The notes below the pieces were generated by a model. It did not search any database, was not told the origin of the DNA, and saw only the letters and a list, made by a program, of their open reading frames with translations. The position numbers were made by a program, and so were the translations under genes. A DNA stretch of 64,000 nucleotides, taken from the NCBI GenBank assembly GCA_039707465.1, contig CM077645.1:162158503-162222502 (forward strand). The letters are read 5' to 3'. This stretch comes from Rhabdophis nuchalis (Eukaryota > Chordata > Lepidosauria > Squamata > Natricidae). Position 1 is the first letter of the stretch. Each line of letters opens with the position of its first letter. This document shows positions 33,764 to 46,378 of the stretch, one piece after another.

Positions 33764-36700
33764 CAACATTCATTACACTTTTCCATTGTCCAGCTACACT
33801 GGCAATTTTCAGAAAAGGGGATTTAATTAGCTATGCCGTTCATCTCATATAATATGGCAATTCCCATGTTCATAAATGCCACTGTGCAATACAGGAAAAA
33901 CCAATATCGTATCATTAGTAAATGCCTATTCAGTTGCCTTCTAAATATATCAAGTGACTTATACACTTCCATTGCTGTTAATGCATCACAGCCCTGCATT
34001 AATTAGTGCTCTTAAAGCTAAGGGGGAAATGGGTCAGTGGCAACAGCTGCAATGCATCAAGTGGGAAGCAAGATAATAAATGGATTGTGGAGAGTTTTTA
34101 TGTCACCGAAATGTATTCATGACAAAAGGTAAGTCTGCGTTGTTGACTGAATAATTTAATCAGGACATGTCATGGAGTGCTAAATAATAAATTGCTACTA
34201 CTTAGTATGTTACTGAGCACTGTTAACTTCTGGTTTGTAAGCATAAGTTTTGCCCCTATCTTTCATAAATGTCAGATACTATAGGGATTATTAAAATTAA
34301 CCAAAATAAGTTTTCCATGCACACTTTTCTAGTGAGGTGAATAGAGCTACATCCATTCCAAGAACAATATTGATGGCTGATAAATGGTTTTCCTTGTTAA
34401 TAAAGTAAAAGAGAGTACACCAGACCTCTTTAAATTAACTTGATGTCCATTCAGATATATTCTTGACTAATAAGACAAGGGCAACTTCTTTAGGTTTCTG
34501 GGAAGCTAACTAATTGTGGCAGGTGGATCGAAAAGACTGCAAATTAATATGTATTCACTCACAGTTCTTGGCGTGTGAATCTCAAAATCATCAAGAGCAA
34601 TGAAATATTAACATGTGGTGTAATAATTTAAATGCGTCACACATCCACATATGCACATGTACCTATAATCACACGTACAGCACACACATACAGCCATAAA
34701 TCTGTTCAGATTACTTTCATGCTTCATAATTTAGATCTAGGTTGGAGTGGGTAATTTTATTTTGATAATAAATCGATCGTGGATTCTTGTGTGGGCCATA
34801 GAAGACCTGGTAGTGACACTGCTGGTTATCAGTGCCATGGGTTTTTAAAAAATGGGTATAGATAGAATCACATAATCCAATTGATTTTATAAGTGAAGAG
34901 AAGTGGGGTGGATTTCAACAGTTAGAAAATTAAGTCCAGGGATCATTTTGCTGTTGGGAGGGGGGAAATGACTCATATCTAAGTCCCATCCATTTAGGAA
35001 CATCATGTAACATATGTAAAAAGGAGGACCAGGACTTCATTTGCATAGCTGCAGCCACCATCCTGACTATTTTACTTCCTCTTTGGATTTGCTAGGAACA
35101 AATGCAGTCAACGGTTTATAACAAAACTAATGAAGGATTTTAATTGGTTGAGTGGCTGGTTGACCACAATCAGGAATAGTAAACTGTCCCCAGAAGGTCA
35201 GGCCTGTCCAAGGAAATTATATTTTTTCCCATCTTCAGGCATACCTGGTAGCTTCTCTGTTCATTATTGCTAGATATTATTTAATACACTTCAAAATAAT
35301 TCTGCAGACATCATACATAGCAGGATTTCAGTTAAAATATGCTTGTTAAGCAGAGCTGACCCAGGCACATATTGTAATGATCTATCACGAGATACCTTAT
35401 TGTAGTACAAGAGATTATGAATTACTAAATTAATTCTATTAGAATGAAATAAGGCTGTTGCTCTTTTGCTGTTTTTCCTTTCCTTTTTATTTTTAATTGC
35501 TTTTTATTGAACAAAAAGTATAGGACAAACACTAGAAATGTTAACTGCCAAGGGTCACTTTTGATATCAGTGCAGTATGAAACTAAGAAATAAATAAAAA
35601 TATAAAATAAAAAGAAGATAAACAACTAAAGCAAAAGCAATAAAAATAGACCATATAAATGAAGAAACTTGTCAATATTTTAAATGTCTGTATTGATATT
35701 TCTTTTACAAATAGCATTAGTATAGATGAGGAAAACGTATTCGAAGAAGTAGTGAATAGTTAATATAATTTATAAATGGTATTCAACATTTGAAAAATAT
35801 CCTCAAATGTTCACTCACCTAAGGGTTTTCCATTGGTTAAAATTAAATGCAACAGCAATTTCCAATGCTTTTAAATAGCATTGACCCAAACAACATTTGT
35901 CTTGAATTTTCCAATGTTTTGTGAAAATAACAGGAATTCTATTAATTCCTTACATTGCACCACTTTATATGCTTTAGGGGAAAAACAAATAAACAATAAA
36001 CAAATGCAAACATTTATGGCTAAAGATTGAAGATGATTTTCCCCATTTGTCCAAAACCGTTGGACTATAATAAATGACTATTTGGGCAGTGAAATAAATG
36101 ATGACATTATGTTCCACTCCTCTTGCAATTTTACTGTAGAAGTAAAAAAAAAAAAAAACGTTTTAATATCAGGACACAAATATATGAATCACAGGATTTG
36201 TGTCTTGACACAACAATGCATGGTGTTATGATTTATTCTTCTTGTCTTCTTACAGATCCTTGTGGTCTGGTCATAGCATAACAAAACAGGTCCAATCTTT
36301 ATTCTGTATGGCATTCAGAACCCACAATAAAATTATGTGTAGCATGCCTTCTAAGAATATGTGTGCATGTACATGAAGATCTACATTTTAACTTTATACA
36401 AATGAAAAATTAAAACTTTGAAAATATCCCTATCTTCATATGCAATAAAACTAATGTTATGTATGTCATTCTACTATTAATATTTTCTATTTCAGCTTCA
36501 TGACATATCAAATATTAAAATTTATGTGCATAGTATCAAGCATTAAATATAGCACCTGGATATATAACTAAAGGTAATCCATTAATGTCATAAACAACTA
36601 GGGTTACCGCAAATCAAAATGACCGTGCCAGGAACATTGCATTAAAGGCATGAAGCTGCTATATAGTTAAGATTGAAAAGATTTTGGCTGCAATGTTTTT

Positions 36701-36997
36701 TCCCAGTTTCATCAATGACTCTGATATTGTTTCAACCAATCATTTGCTTGTATAATAAAATGAACTACATGAAATATAGACAGGTTGATTGCATAATATT
36801 GATATTGATTGTATAATATTGTACACTATTGATTCGGTATAATATTCACATGTGGAAAACAAAAATGTATTATACTACCTGTTGTATAGTTGTGTACATA
36901 GATATAGACATCATCATAAACATATTTTTTTAGATAGATTAAAAAAAACCTTTCCAAACTAGGCTGAGAGATAGTGACTAGTCCAAAATTGCTCATG
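33764..36997. other. Long AT-rich stretch without recognised gene
   Basis: No coding similarity. Around 35485-35560 the phrase tttttaattgctttttattgaac could be an old LINE 3' end, but it is too short to call. 33985-34215 has homeobox-like AT cores (see findings). Confidence 0.45.
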
Positions 36998-37011
36998 ATC
37001 CAGCCATATGA
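36998..37011. repeat. 14-bp target site duplication, left copy
   Basis: atccagccatatga, identical to 39044-39057. It brackets the L1-type element. Confidence 0.92.
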
Positions 37012-37271
37012 TCAAAAAAGGTTTTATTGGTTTTTACAAAAAAATTTGTAGGAAAAGGGTATAAGGTATTATTGAGACATTTTGAGGACATCTATGTCGG
37101 AGGTGTCGGCCCCTTCCGAGGCTTCATACAAAAAAAAAGATAACAATACAATAATTTTTCCATTTCTCTACAAAGTGGAGTGAGATACATACATATATCA
37201 TTTCCCAACTTCATGCAATCAATCATTTATTTCTATAAACATCCAGATAAGAGTTACTATATAATAGAAAG

Positions 37272-38154
37272 TCATTTGTGAGATCTGAGTCTTTTAGCTA
37301 TTGTATCCTCTTCTCCCCTGCTGCCAGTGGGCGGAGTCATGGCCCCTCCCACTCCCCCATTTTCATCCTCCATAATTGAGGAATGTTTTTTAAGAAAAGC
37401 TTCCGCCTCTGCAATTGTTTTAATTCTTACTCTCCCCCCCTCCCAGAACACTAACATTCCTCTGGCATCGACCACCTGAACCACACCCCTTTTTTATATA
37501 ATCTTTTGGATAAGAAGGAGTACTTCCTTCTTATCTCTCGAATCTTTTTCGGGATCTGTTTCAGAATGGCAACTTCACTCTGTTGATATATCAAGGGACC
37601 GTCTCTCTGTGCTCTCAGGATCTCATCCCTTGTCGACCTTCTTACAAATTTAATATGTATCTCTCTGGGTACTTCATTTATTCTGGCATATGCTGAATTA
37701 ATTCTATAAATCAAATCAATGTCCCCCCAAATATCTTCTTTGCTCCTTTTAGTATAGTCTGCTAACATCGTACACATTAAATCTTTTAAATTCTTAGAGC
37801 TTACTTCAGGAACATTTTGAAACCTTAAAAAGTAAGACATTCTTTCAAAATCCATCCTCGACATATGACCAGTTAATTCCACTATTTCTTTTTGGGAATT
37901 ACTTATCTCTCCTCTCATCTCAGCCGCCCCCCCCCCTCCATTCCATCCAATCTTTGTTTATTTTCCATTAGTGCTTTTTGCGTCTCCAAAAGTTCCAATT
38001 TTGAACTAACATTGTCTTTCCGGATTTCTTTTATCTCTTTCATAATGTTTTGAAGAGTTTCTTCTATTGCTGATAGCTGAGTAGCCTCCCCCACCGTTTC
38101 TTTAGATAGCATTGAAGTGATCTTGGGCTGTTGTGGGTGCTTCTTTGAAGCCAT
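37272..38154 (-). pseudogene. L1 ORF1 (RNA-binding chaperone protein), two frameshifts
   Basis: Starts MASKKHPQQPKITSML at 38154. The N-terminal part has heptad-like LQNIMKEIKEIRK and KLELLETQKALMENKQ, fitting the ORF1p coiled coil. A frameshift lies in a G run (C run on plus, about 37926-37935). The RRM-like region has MSYFLRFQNVPE, and the C-terminal domain has REIHIKFVRRSTRDEIL, KQIPKKIREIRRKY and KKGVWFRWSMPE. A second one-base shift at about 37460 moves the tail (MLVFWEGGRVRIKTIAEA, ending AKRLRSHK) into another frame. ORF1p trimerises and coats L1 RNA. With about 290 codons in total it is full length for the family, but not translatable intact. Confidence 0.9.
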
Positions 38155-39043
38155 GATGAAAGTGTTAAGTTTTTGCCACTAATATGGCGTCTTTTGGAGG
38201 GGTAGTCCGTGAGGCAAGAAGAGAACAAGAGTCAATGTCCAAATTCAAAATGCAATTTGCTTAAAGTCCAGAGAGAGAACAATTTTTTAACAACAATCAA
38301 ATGGGAAAAGAAAGAAGGCACATCTGGGAGAAATCCTAAGAGTCAATTGCCTTAGCTTGTGAGTAAAAAGTTTAGTCCCATAAAAATGAAGGAGTGTCAG
38401 CACATCACAAAGAAAAATATTTCTTACAGGGAACAAAGAAACGCCATCTTTCCCGCTCCCCTGGCAGTCATGGAGAACTAGTGAAAGTCCATTTCAGTTG
38501 TTGCAAGACAGAGATACAAAGTATCAATAGCAGAGTTAAAGTGAAAAACTTTCATTTTCATTGTTTAGAAATCGGATGTAGTTCTTCCTCTTCCCCAAGC
38601 CTGGGGAACATTTTAAAGTGCCACTTTTTTTTTCCTTCTGGGGAGGGGTTTACAAACTCCTCCCTCCTTCTTCCTTAGAAGCAAAAGTTGACAGCATTAA
38701 TTCTTAAATCATTCACAGTCCACTCTGCAGCCAAAAGCCTCAGTGTTGCCTCCAGCCCCGGCATTCAGCCCGTCTTTAAATTGCAGCTGTTCCGGTTCTC
38801 CATCGGCGAAGGGGATGAAAGGGAAACTCCTCCTCCCCCCCGTGACTCGTTCTCTGGCGCCTGGGACAAGGCGGGGGCCACCCCCCGACTGCCGTCGGGG
38901 TGGGGGGACTCCCCACAAGCCGTCCATGCAGGGGGGCTCTTTAGCAAGAGCCCCCTGCCCCCGAAGGCGCCGCCGGAGCAACCAAGCGGCGGACGCATCT
39001 GGGACCCGTCCGTCACCTCCGGCAAACCGGAAGGAAGTCCATC
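38155..39043 (-). promoter_or_regulatory. Putative 5' UTR/promoter region of the L1-type element
   Basis: Lies between the right target duplication and the ORF1 start. The distal 350 bp (about 38690-39043) is strongly GC-rich with many CpGs in an AT-rich neighbourhood, as expected of an internal L1 promoter. No experimental support; promoter role is inference. Confidence 0.55.
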
Positions 39044-39057
39044 ATCCAGCCATATGA
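39044..39057. repeat. 14-bp target site duplication, right copy
   Basis: atccagccatatga, identical to 36998-37011. Confidence 0.92.
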
Positions 39058-41925
39058 GCCTGAAGGAAGACTGGAATCTGGCTCTGACCACTGCTAATAC
39101 AATACATCACTTTGGCTCTATAGTAAGAAAATTATTACAGCAATGTGTGAGGGTTTCTGAGGGGATTAGGTAAACTTATAAGATAGTAAATTTTAAGAAC
39201 ACATTGGAAACCCAAGTAATAAAAAAAAGTTTCCAGTTTTAAGGTGTCAAGGCGGACAAATGGGCTTAGCAAGAAACAAAAGTTTAATATTTCTTTTGTT
39301 TCTGACAGATTTCCAAATAAATAAATGCAATCAAGACAAGTAGTAACAGCAATAGAAAGCCATCAGGTTTATGAAGTCTATCTGGTATATTGTGTAAAAT
39401 GAGTAATTATTTCCTTTCTGGACCAGAGCCATGAGATTACATTCAGTGTAAAGAGCAAGTGGCTTTTAGTGAATCAGGTTGTTTCCTAAATCAATTGGAG
39501 ATATGAGTTGGGGGAAAAAACATTCAGAGGTACACTAGCTATAAAAACTCTTCAGGTAACATACATTTCTGCCAAAGGCAATGATGAATAATGGTCTCAG
39601 GAAGAGGATACCGGTCTCAGTAAAAGTGAAGTGATATTTTAAAGGAAATGGATAACCACTACTTATTCTTCATGAAGCACAGTAAACTGATGAAGCCAAG
39701 AAAATTTAATGCATAGATGAGCTAATGGTTTAGGGCAAAAATTAGTAAACATTTGATTTGTTAGAGAATATTTTGGGACAACCGTGATCTATCCAAAGTG
39801 GATTGGTTCTATTTCACAAGGACGAAAGTTAGCCTGCTAGTGCTGATCATTAAACAGGTTAGTATTTAAACTACTTGAACTCTTCAGGAAATTTAAGATG
39901 AAACTGAGAATGTTTGGTTCAAAAAGAAGAGATAATACAGTTACTGTAACCTGGCAGGTGTCTCATTGCCAATTAATGTGCACATTTAATTTTCCTACTG
40001 AAATAAATGCCAAATGCTTCTAAATCAGTTATATAATTCATGGAAATGTAAACATTACATTAGTTACAATCTACTGTACTAAAAAAGCGATTGTAAGTCT
40101 GGTTTCACTAAAGTTGTTCTTCTGAAATTATGTCCTAAATCGGAATGTTACACAAGTGAATTTGACTTTGCTTGAACCAACACTTTGTAGCTGTGTTATT
40201 TTCCGAATTGCCATATTTGGGCTGCTAAAATCAGGATGACCACTCTTCCCTGACCTCCAGTGTTCTGAATTTCTGCACCCAGATTTGTTAATATGATTAT
40301 TTGGTGCTATGAATAGTAAGTATCAGGACCAAACATATAATATGCATACAGATAATCTCCAATTCAATCCACTTTTCCTGATAATAGCAAGAAAGTCTTC
40401 TCTCTGAAATCCTTATCATTTTCTGCTCTTCATTACAGAATGTTCTCATTCTGTATTGTAGCCTCTTTGGCTTCTGACTTTCTTCCTATCAATATAGACT
40501 GAGTGGCAGTTTTTGGAAAGAAATAGCAAGAGACAATTATTTTTCTCCCAGTCAAGCTATATATTATCCCCAGTATGTATCGCTACTTTTATCTGCCCTG
40601 CTCCTTTCATGGAAGGAAGAGTAGTGAAAAGAAAAACCCTGATTGAATTCTTATAGAAGCCAATGAAATTCACCGTCCCCATGCAATTAGTTGTTAGTGT
40701 GGACTACATTTTGACAAGCTAGTTATTCAAAGTACTATCTTGCTTGACTTATAGGATTAAACTTTGTATGACCTCAACTTGGTTTAGACTAAAGTTTTCT
40801 CTAAGCATGTCTTCGGTGTGATTATTTTGCTTCAGAATCTCTTTTGACATTTGTTTGAAAACTTTTGAGATGCTTTTCCCCATGTCTAAAGGAATCGTGT
40901 TACTAAAAAACATTCAAGATACACGATATCCTCTTTAGATTGCAAGAATATATCCCAGGGATGGATGGGAAATGGAATTCCTGGCTCTGCTCATCTACCA
41001 CTTTGCATCAATATGAATAATGGAAGACAAAAATAAATTCGTATTATGGCCCATATGCTACTGTTAATTATTGCAAATAATTATTTTCTAGAGGAGAAAG
41101 GAGAAAGAGTTTATGGATGATCTCCTAACTTACTGCTGATGGTTAATGAAGGTTCAGTGATGGCTTGATGAGATTTTTGTTTTGTTTTGTTTTGCTGAAT
41201 TAAAATGATTTCTCTGTGTCAGCTTTTAAATAGTTACACAGTTTTATTCAAACCTAAGATCTGCTGGTTTTTAAACTGCATTTTCATCTATAATTACTAA
41301 GGCATCAGACATCATTTTGACAGCTGTGAGACTAATTAGTTAATTGCTGTGTTAAAACTTTGGTCTGATCCAATAGGAAGGACTCTTCTAATAGATATAT
41401 TAAAAAATGGTCACAAACTAGCTAAAAGTAATCTTTTCTTACTCCTTTTTATAAACCAACGTCAACAAACTCAACAAAGTTCTGAAATAGAAAAATTGGA
41501 ACGCATGGAGGACTGTTTGTTTTTGGATTGTTGGGAGGTTTTGTTATGGTTTTTGATACTTTTAAATTTGTTTACTATTGTTTTGTGAACCATCCAGGTT
41601 CATGGCATGTAGGATGGGTGGATCTTTTAAAGAATTAAGTAAATAATTTCAATAATTAAGTAATTTATGATAATTGCATGATAGTAGAAATGGCAACAAA
41701 AATTGCAGCAATTCAGTTAACTGGATTTTGGTTGATTGTGGAAACCCTGCTCTTCCCCCATATTCTGCTAAACATTAGGTGGCACCCTTTTCTGGTACAC
41801 AACATATGAAACTTTATGCCCACAAACATCACACTGGACAATTCAGTTCAAAGCTGCTTTCTCTGTTAAAGAAAAAGATTCTGGTTGTCACATGTATTTG
41901 AAAAAAGGGAAAACCAGGAATGATG
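39058..41925. other. Quiet AT-rich stretch, no gene recognised
   Basis: No transposon termini or coding similarity recognised. Candidate conserved non-coding sequence at 41238-41350 is discussed in findings. Confidence 0.45.
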
Positions 41926-42262
41926 ATTCTCAACATTCAGTTCCATGAACCATTGATCTTATCCTTATCCTTATCCTAAGTATTATTCAGGCCTTATCCA
42001 GGACTGTTTCCAGACTTCTGGAACCTCTGGTAGGCCTGTTTTTTGCCCTCCCCAAGCCTCTGCATGGGCCTACATTTACCTTGCATGATGAATGGGCCAC
42101 GTGGAGAGAGGGGTGGATGGAGCCAGCTGCTGGTGGCATTTGGGTATTCATTGAACCAGGCAGAATGCTAGCTAGAGGATTGCCCAAACCTATGTGAACT
42201 CCCAGCGGCCCACCCCTGCTTTATCCTTATTCTTGCCCTTGCCCTTACTCTTACCCTTATGG
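41926..42262. repeat. Degenerate (TTATCC)n simple repeat split by a hAT-like fragment
   Basis: cttatccttatccttatcc precedes 41997 and ctttatccttattcttgcccttgcccttac follows 42215. Removing the inserted piece joins them into one degenerate hexamer tract. Confidence 0.7.
41997..42215. mobile_element. Internally deleted hAT-like element
   Basis: Starts at about aggactgtttccagacttctgg and ends ccagcggcccacccctg. The body (ggtaggcctgttttttgccctcccc, cctctgcatgggcc) matches 16412-17446. Flanking ccttatcc and ctttatcc (7/8) would be its target duplication, although the site is itself repetitive. Most of the 5' part is missing. Confidence 0.65.
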
Positions 42263-44110
42263 TATACTTATTCTTTATATAAGTTGACTGTATCCAAATC
42301 TATGCTTACTTCATTTAAGTCAAGAAGAGTCAGTTGACAATAAATCTTTCTAGATTTTCAAGTGTATATAGAGAACATAGCTGAGTTTGTGTCTTTTTGG
42401 ACTCCATAGAAACAAGCTTAGCCATGATAATGACCATATCCTCTTTTATTTTTCCTTCCAAAAACCCTCCACAGAGACAAGAAAACAATACTTCAATAAT
42501 GTAATCTCCATTTAGCCAGGTTGGTTAAATGGAAGCAAAAAAGGAGGATGGGGCCAGAAAAAAAATGAAAGCATTTAAAGAAGATCTGGAAAGCAGCCAG
42601 TAGCAGAGAGATCTGATAGAGGCCACTGCAGGATAGTAAAAAATGTCAAGATAATTTTCTGGATCAGTCTGTTTTTTACTTATGTATTACATGCAACACA
42701 TGTCCAGGAGGAGGGAAAAAGCATGGTCCAATTGTTTGAATATGAACACGCATGCATACAAACACACCACAGACAACTCTTGAGTTCTGGTAGCAGTCAT
42801 AAGATCATGAAAAGACCATGAAAAGAAAGCAAACATAATAGGAAAATAGGAGAAAATAAGAGACCCAGAGGACAAAGGATAAATAAATCAGCAAGAAACT
42901 TTACAAGACTACAACAGGACCTCCAATATAGAACAAATACCAGACATTAAATCCGGGTGTCCTTGAGCTTCAACTTGTATCCTGCTCCCAAAAAACTTAA
43001 TTTTTATTTGGGGACAATGATTTACTTCTAATGCCCTTTCACAGATACACAAGCAAACACACAAAAGTGCTGCCATTTGTTGGCCATACCAGGAGCTTCT
43101 TTGGAGCAGATCTGAAACTCTCACCTAACATTTTGTGAAACTTTATATGTCCGTGTTTAGCTCCTTTTCATTTTGGACTTTACATTTTATTTCATTTTTT
43201 TAAATGTACATTTGCAAATTCATTCTGTTTTTAAAATAAGCTCTATTGTTTTTCTCTGGATTAATTTTCATGTTTTATTGGGACTATATTTAAATGTATT
43301 CAGTGCTATGTTTAAATTGCTATATTTAAATTGTTTTTATATTTACAGTGAATGTTTAATTCGTCTTAGTTGGAGAAAAAGCAGCTTTGTTAACAGACCT
43401 CTAAATCAATAATGGCTGTATGCCTTAAAGGGATACATGATTTTCATATTTTGGCATAAAATAATCTTTTGTTTTTCCACTGGCAGATCCTGCATTCATT
43501 CACACAAAGTCCTAACTCAGGTTAAGAGTTCGAGAAGATTTTGAAGGCAATCTGAAAATGAATTTTCCATAATTAAAAGAAATGTCTTATAGTTCTGTTG
43601 AAATTAACAAGCAAGGTAGCAAGAAAAAATAAATAAATAAATAAATCGATTGCAGGAATCAGGACAATGAACAGCAAGATCCTCTGAGAATTCTAGCTTT
43701 TCTTAAATTAGCATTATATAAAACAGTAATAATCTTATAGTGTGAAAAGATGCAGTAGTGTTTGAGAGGCGATATAGTCTGTCTTATAAAATCATCAGAA
43801 ATTGTGATAAAATGTACTGTACATTAAGCAAATTTGCCACCAAAATAGCCAAAGTAAATACAGTAGTTTTTGCCTGATACATCACATTTTAAAGGCAGCC
43901 ATGAATCTTGCCTCAACATTTTCCCCCCAAAAATTATTCCGTTCTACTATTATAATATTTTATCTGCATTGAAATAATCAGTGTAACATCTCAGTGAAAC
44001 ATGGCTTTCCTTACTGCAAGATAGGATATTCTAGCATGGAATATAATGCTATTTATTGTTGGTTGCATAGTCAGCCAGACATTTAGACTAGAATTGGCAT
44101 AATAAAAATT
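42263..44110. other. AT-rich sequence without recognised feature
   Basis: No repeats beyond a short (AAAT)n near 43625-43645; no coding similarity. Confidence 0.45.
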
Positions 44111-44295
<185 letters not shown>

Positions 44296-44334
44296 ATACA
44301 TGTTATATACATATACAAATGACAACTATCAGTG

Positions 44335-44960
44335 TTTTTTTAGCTGGTGTTGGTTTTCATACACATCAAATTCTTCCCCCAAAATTTAGAATGTTGTAAT
44401 GTATCATCACAGTATATACATCCAAACAGGGTGGCTTTTGTAATTGACCAGTGGAAATCAATGCACATATTTTCCAAATAGGATCCAAGATTTCTTGGTA
44501 TGATACCCAGTGTGACCATAACCACTGGGATGGCCACAGCTGGTTTATGCCATAATCTTGCAACTTTAATTTTCAGCTCTTGATACTTTGCAATCTTCTC
44601 CACTTCCTTGTCTTCTACTCTACTATCTCCAAGTACTGCCAAATCAATTATCTACGCTTTCTTCTTTCCAACCAGAATTAACTCTAGTGTTATGAGCCAG
44701 GACTTTATTTGTTTGTATTCATAAATCCCACAATATTTCAACCTGGTCACTTTTGACCACTTTTTCAACTCTATGTTATCACCAATTTTTCATTATTGGC
44801 ACATGATAATTTTTAGAGATGTTCCAGTGGATTATTTTGACAGCTCACCAAGCAACAATTTCTGGCTAGATGCCAAATGGTGTCATGAAAGATTCTCAAT
44901 TGCTTCTAATGGTTAAGCATCTGAGGGAAAACTACAGGTTACTTGTATTTCTCCCATTAT
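44335..44960 (-). pseudogene. R4/Dong-like LINE C-terminal fragment
   Basis: The minus-strand frame 44642-44340 reads MAVLGDSRVEDKEVEKIAKY, then ELKIKVARLW and PVVMVTLGIIPRNL. This resembles the C-terminal block IDVAVPGDSRVxxKExEKIxKYQDLxxEVxRLW...VIPVVIGALG familiar from R4-clade retrotransposons. Upstream minus-strand sequence to about 44960 contains related words in broken frames (NIVGFMNTNK, FWLERRKR). Many stops show it is old. Clade assignment is from memory of the motif and should be checked by search. Confidence 0.65.
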
Positions 44961-45734
44961 AAGATTTCTGGTAGCACTAATAATACCACCCCATCTAGTC
45001 AGATTTCCATACTACACAGATCCATTTATTTACTATTTATCTTTTTCTATTGCTTTATTTAAATCAAATGCACCACTTTTTACCACTTCAGTTATATTGT
45101 CAAAGGACTTTACCAGTTGTTCCACAGATTATCTTCTTTTGGTTATTGAGCTGGTCAATTATTAATGTAGTCTTTTCCTGTGTGTGTCTCTCTCTTCTTC
45201 TCTAGGTTCTTCATTCTGAAAACCAGCAGACAGCTTACCAGTTTACCAGACAGCAAGGCTTTTTAATGGTAGCCATTCAGTTATTGAAGGTTTTCCCTTG
45301 GAATTAATCTCATACAATTAATGGCTTCTTCTTGTTATTAAGACTTTCCTTTTCTTTCAAAGCCTTTAACACGTTCAAAAGAAATATACTGTATGATGGC
45401 TGAAATACTCTCGCACGCCCTGAAACGTACACAAATTGGTTGGGACATCATATTTTTTTGCTGCTGTTGCTGCTCCTATTCTTTTTGTGGCCACCAAGGA
45501 ACAAATTACAATTTGTTTTTCACAGAGAAGTTACCAGTGTTCTTGCATGCAATAATGGTCATACCTTCACAGCCTTATCTGAAATACATAAATATTCCCA
45601 CCATGGTGATATTATAGCCGAAGTTCTGGTAAAGCAAACTGATAAACATATTTTTATTTCCTTCACCATTTTTCCATAAGTACAGAGTCTGCTTCCTTTG
45701 GATAAACTCAGTTATATGCAACACAATTAAAAAT
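44961..45734. other. Sequence without recognised feature
   Basis: May include more of the decayed R4-like element up to about 45340, but I cannot show it. No gene. Confidence 0.35.
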
Positions 45735-45875
45735 GTGCAATTGGCTTGTCATCATAGGTTGAAAGAAATTGTCTGGCTCAAAGTCACCCAGCAGTTTTCA
45801 CATCTAAGGCAAGACTAGAATTCGCAGTTTCCTGGTTTCTAGCTTGGTGCCTTAACCACTAGACCGAACTGTCTC
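45735..45875 (-). mobile_element. tRNA-derived (MIR-like) SINE
   Basis: The minus strand starts gttcggtctagtggttaaggc (A box), B box aattctagtcttgcc, then core ctgctgggtgactttgagcc and caacctatgatgac. Same family as 30800-30962. Confidence 0.8.
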
Positions 45876-46274
45876 TCACATACACATATTCATAAGAAAT
45901 AATACAAAATATACCATTGTATATAATACAAAGTAGAAATTTAAATCCTAGAACAATTTAACTTTATGTTTGGAATTAATTTATTCTAGCCATAACAAAT
46001 AAAAATGAAATCTGAAACTGCAATAAAAATAAAACATGTCATAAAACATTATCAGAGGTCTCAAGAGACCTCCACCGCATTCAGATTATTTTGCAGAAGC
46101 AATAACTTGCTTTAAAATTAAGACTGCATTTTGTAAATCTAGAATACTCTTCACCATTACAATACATGTACAAATTCATTTGATTTATTTATTTATGGAC
46201 ATGGTATATCCATGAATATCAAATATATCTGCAGCTCAATAGTGATATGAACAATTTGATGATAAATGTTATGG
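45876..46274. other. AT-rich sequence without recognised feature
   Basis: No repeat or coding signal recognised. Confidence 0.4.
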
Positions 46275-46378
46275 CTTATTTTTATTTATTTATTTTATTT
46301 ATTTTCGGATTTATACCCCGCCCTTCTCCTTGTTAGGACCCAGGGCAGCGCACAGGCATTATTAAAACCATAACAAAA
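46275..46378 (-). mobile_element. L2 subfamily B 3' end
   Basis: Plus strand reads tttatttattttcggatttataccccgcccttctcc, then ggacccagggcagcgcacagg. This is the reverse complement of the subfamily B 3' UTR with an (AAAT)n tail. Confidence 0.85.

Larger units (their letters stand above)
37012..39043 (-). mobile_element. Complete ORF2-less (HAL1-like) L1-type retroelement, 2.03 kb
   Basis: Bounded by identical 14-bp direct repeats, which define the ends. On the minus strand it has a GC-rich 5' leader of about 890 bp (39043-38155), an L1 ORF1 (38154-37272, two frameshifts) and about 260 bp of 3' sequence with aataaa close to the end (near 37022-37027), with no trace of ORF2. Because the duplication brackets both ends, the copy went in as this ORF2-less form rather than by simple 5' truncation. 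This is the organisation described for mammalian half-L1 (HAL1) elements. Alternatives are a post-insertion ORF2 deletion or splicing of an L1 transcript before retrotransposition. Confidence 0.82.

Noticed and set aside
36230..36290. Splice-acceptor-like tract (cttcttgtcttcttacag) suggesting an exon
   Set aside because: No open frame or donor site follows; pyrimidine tracts ending in cag are common by chance.
38688..39173. 161-codon plus-strand frame, proline/glycine-rich
   Set aside because: Lies antisense across the GC-rich leader of the L1-type element and runs past the target duplication.
45393..45679. Overlapping 74-79 codon frames
   Set aside because: No recognisable domain, AT-rich composition; chance frames or remains of an old repeat.
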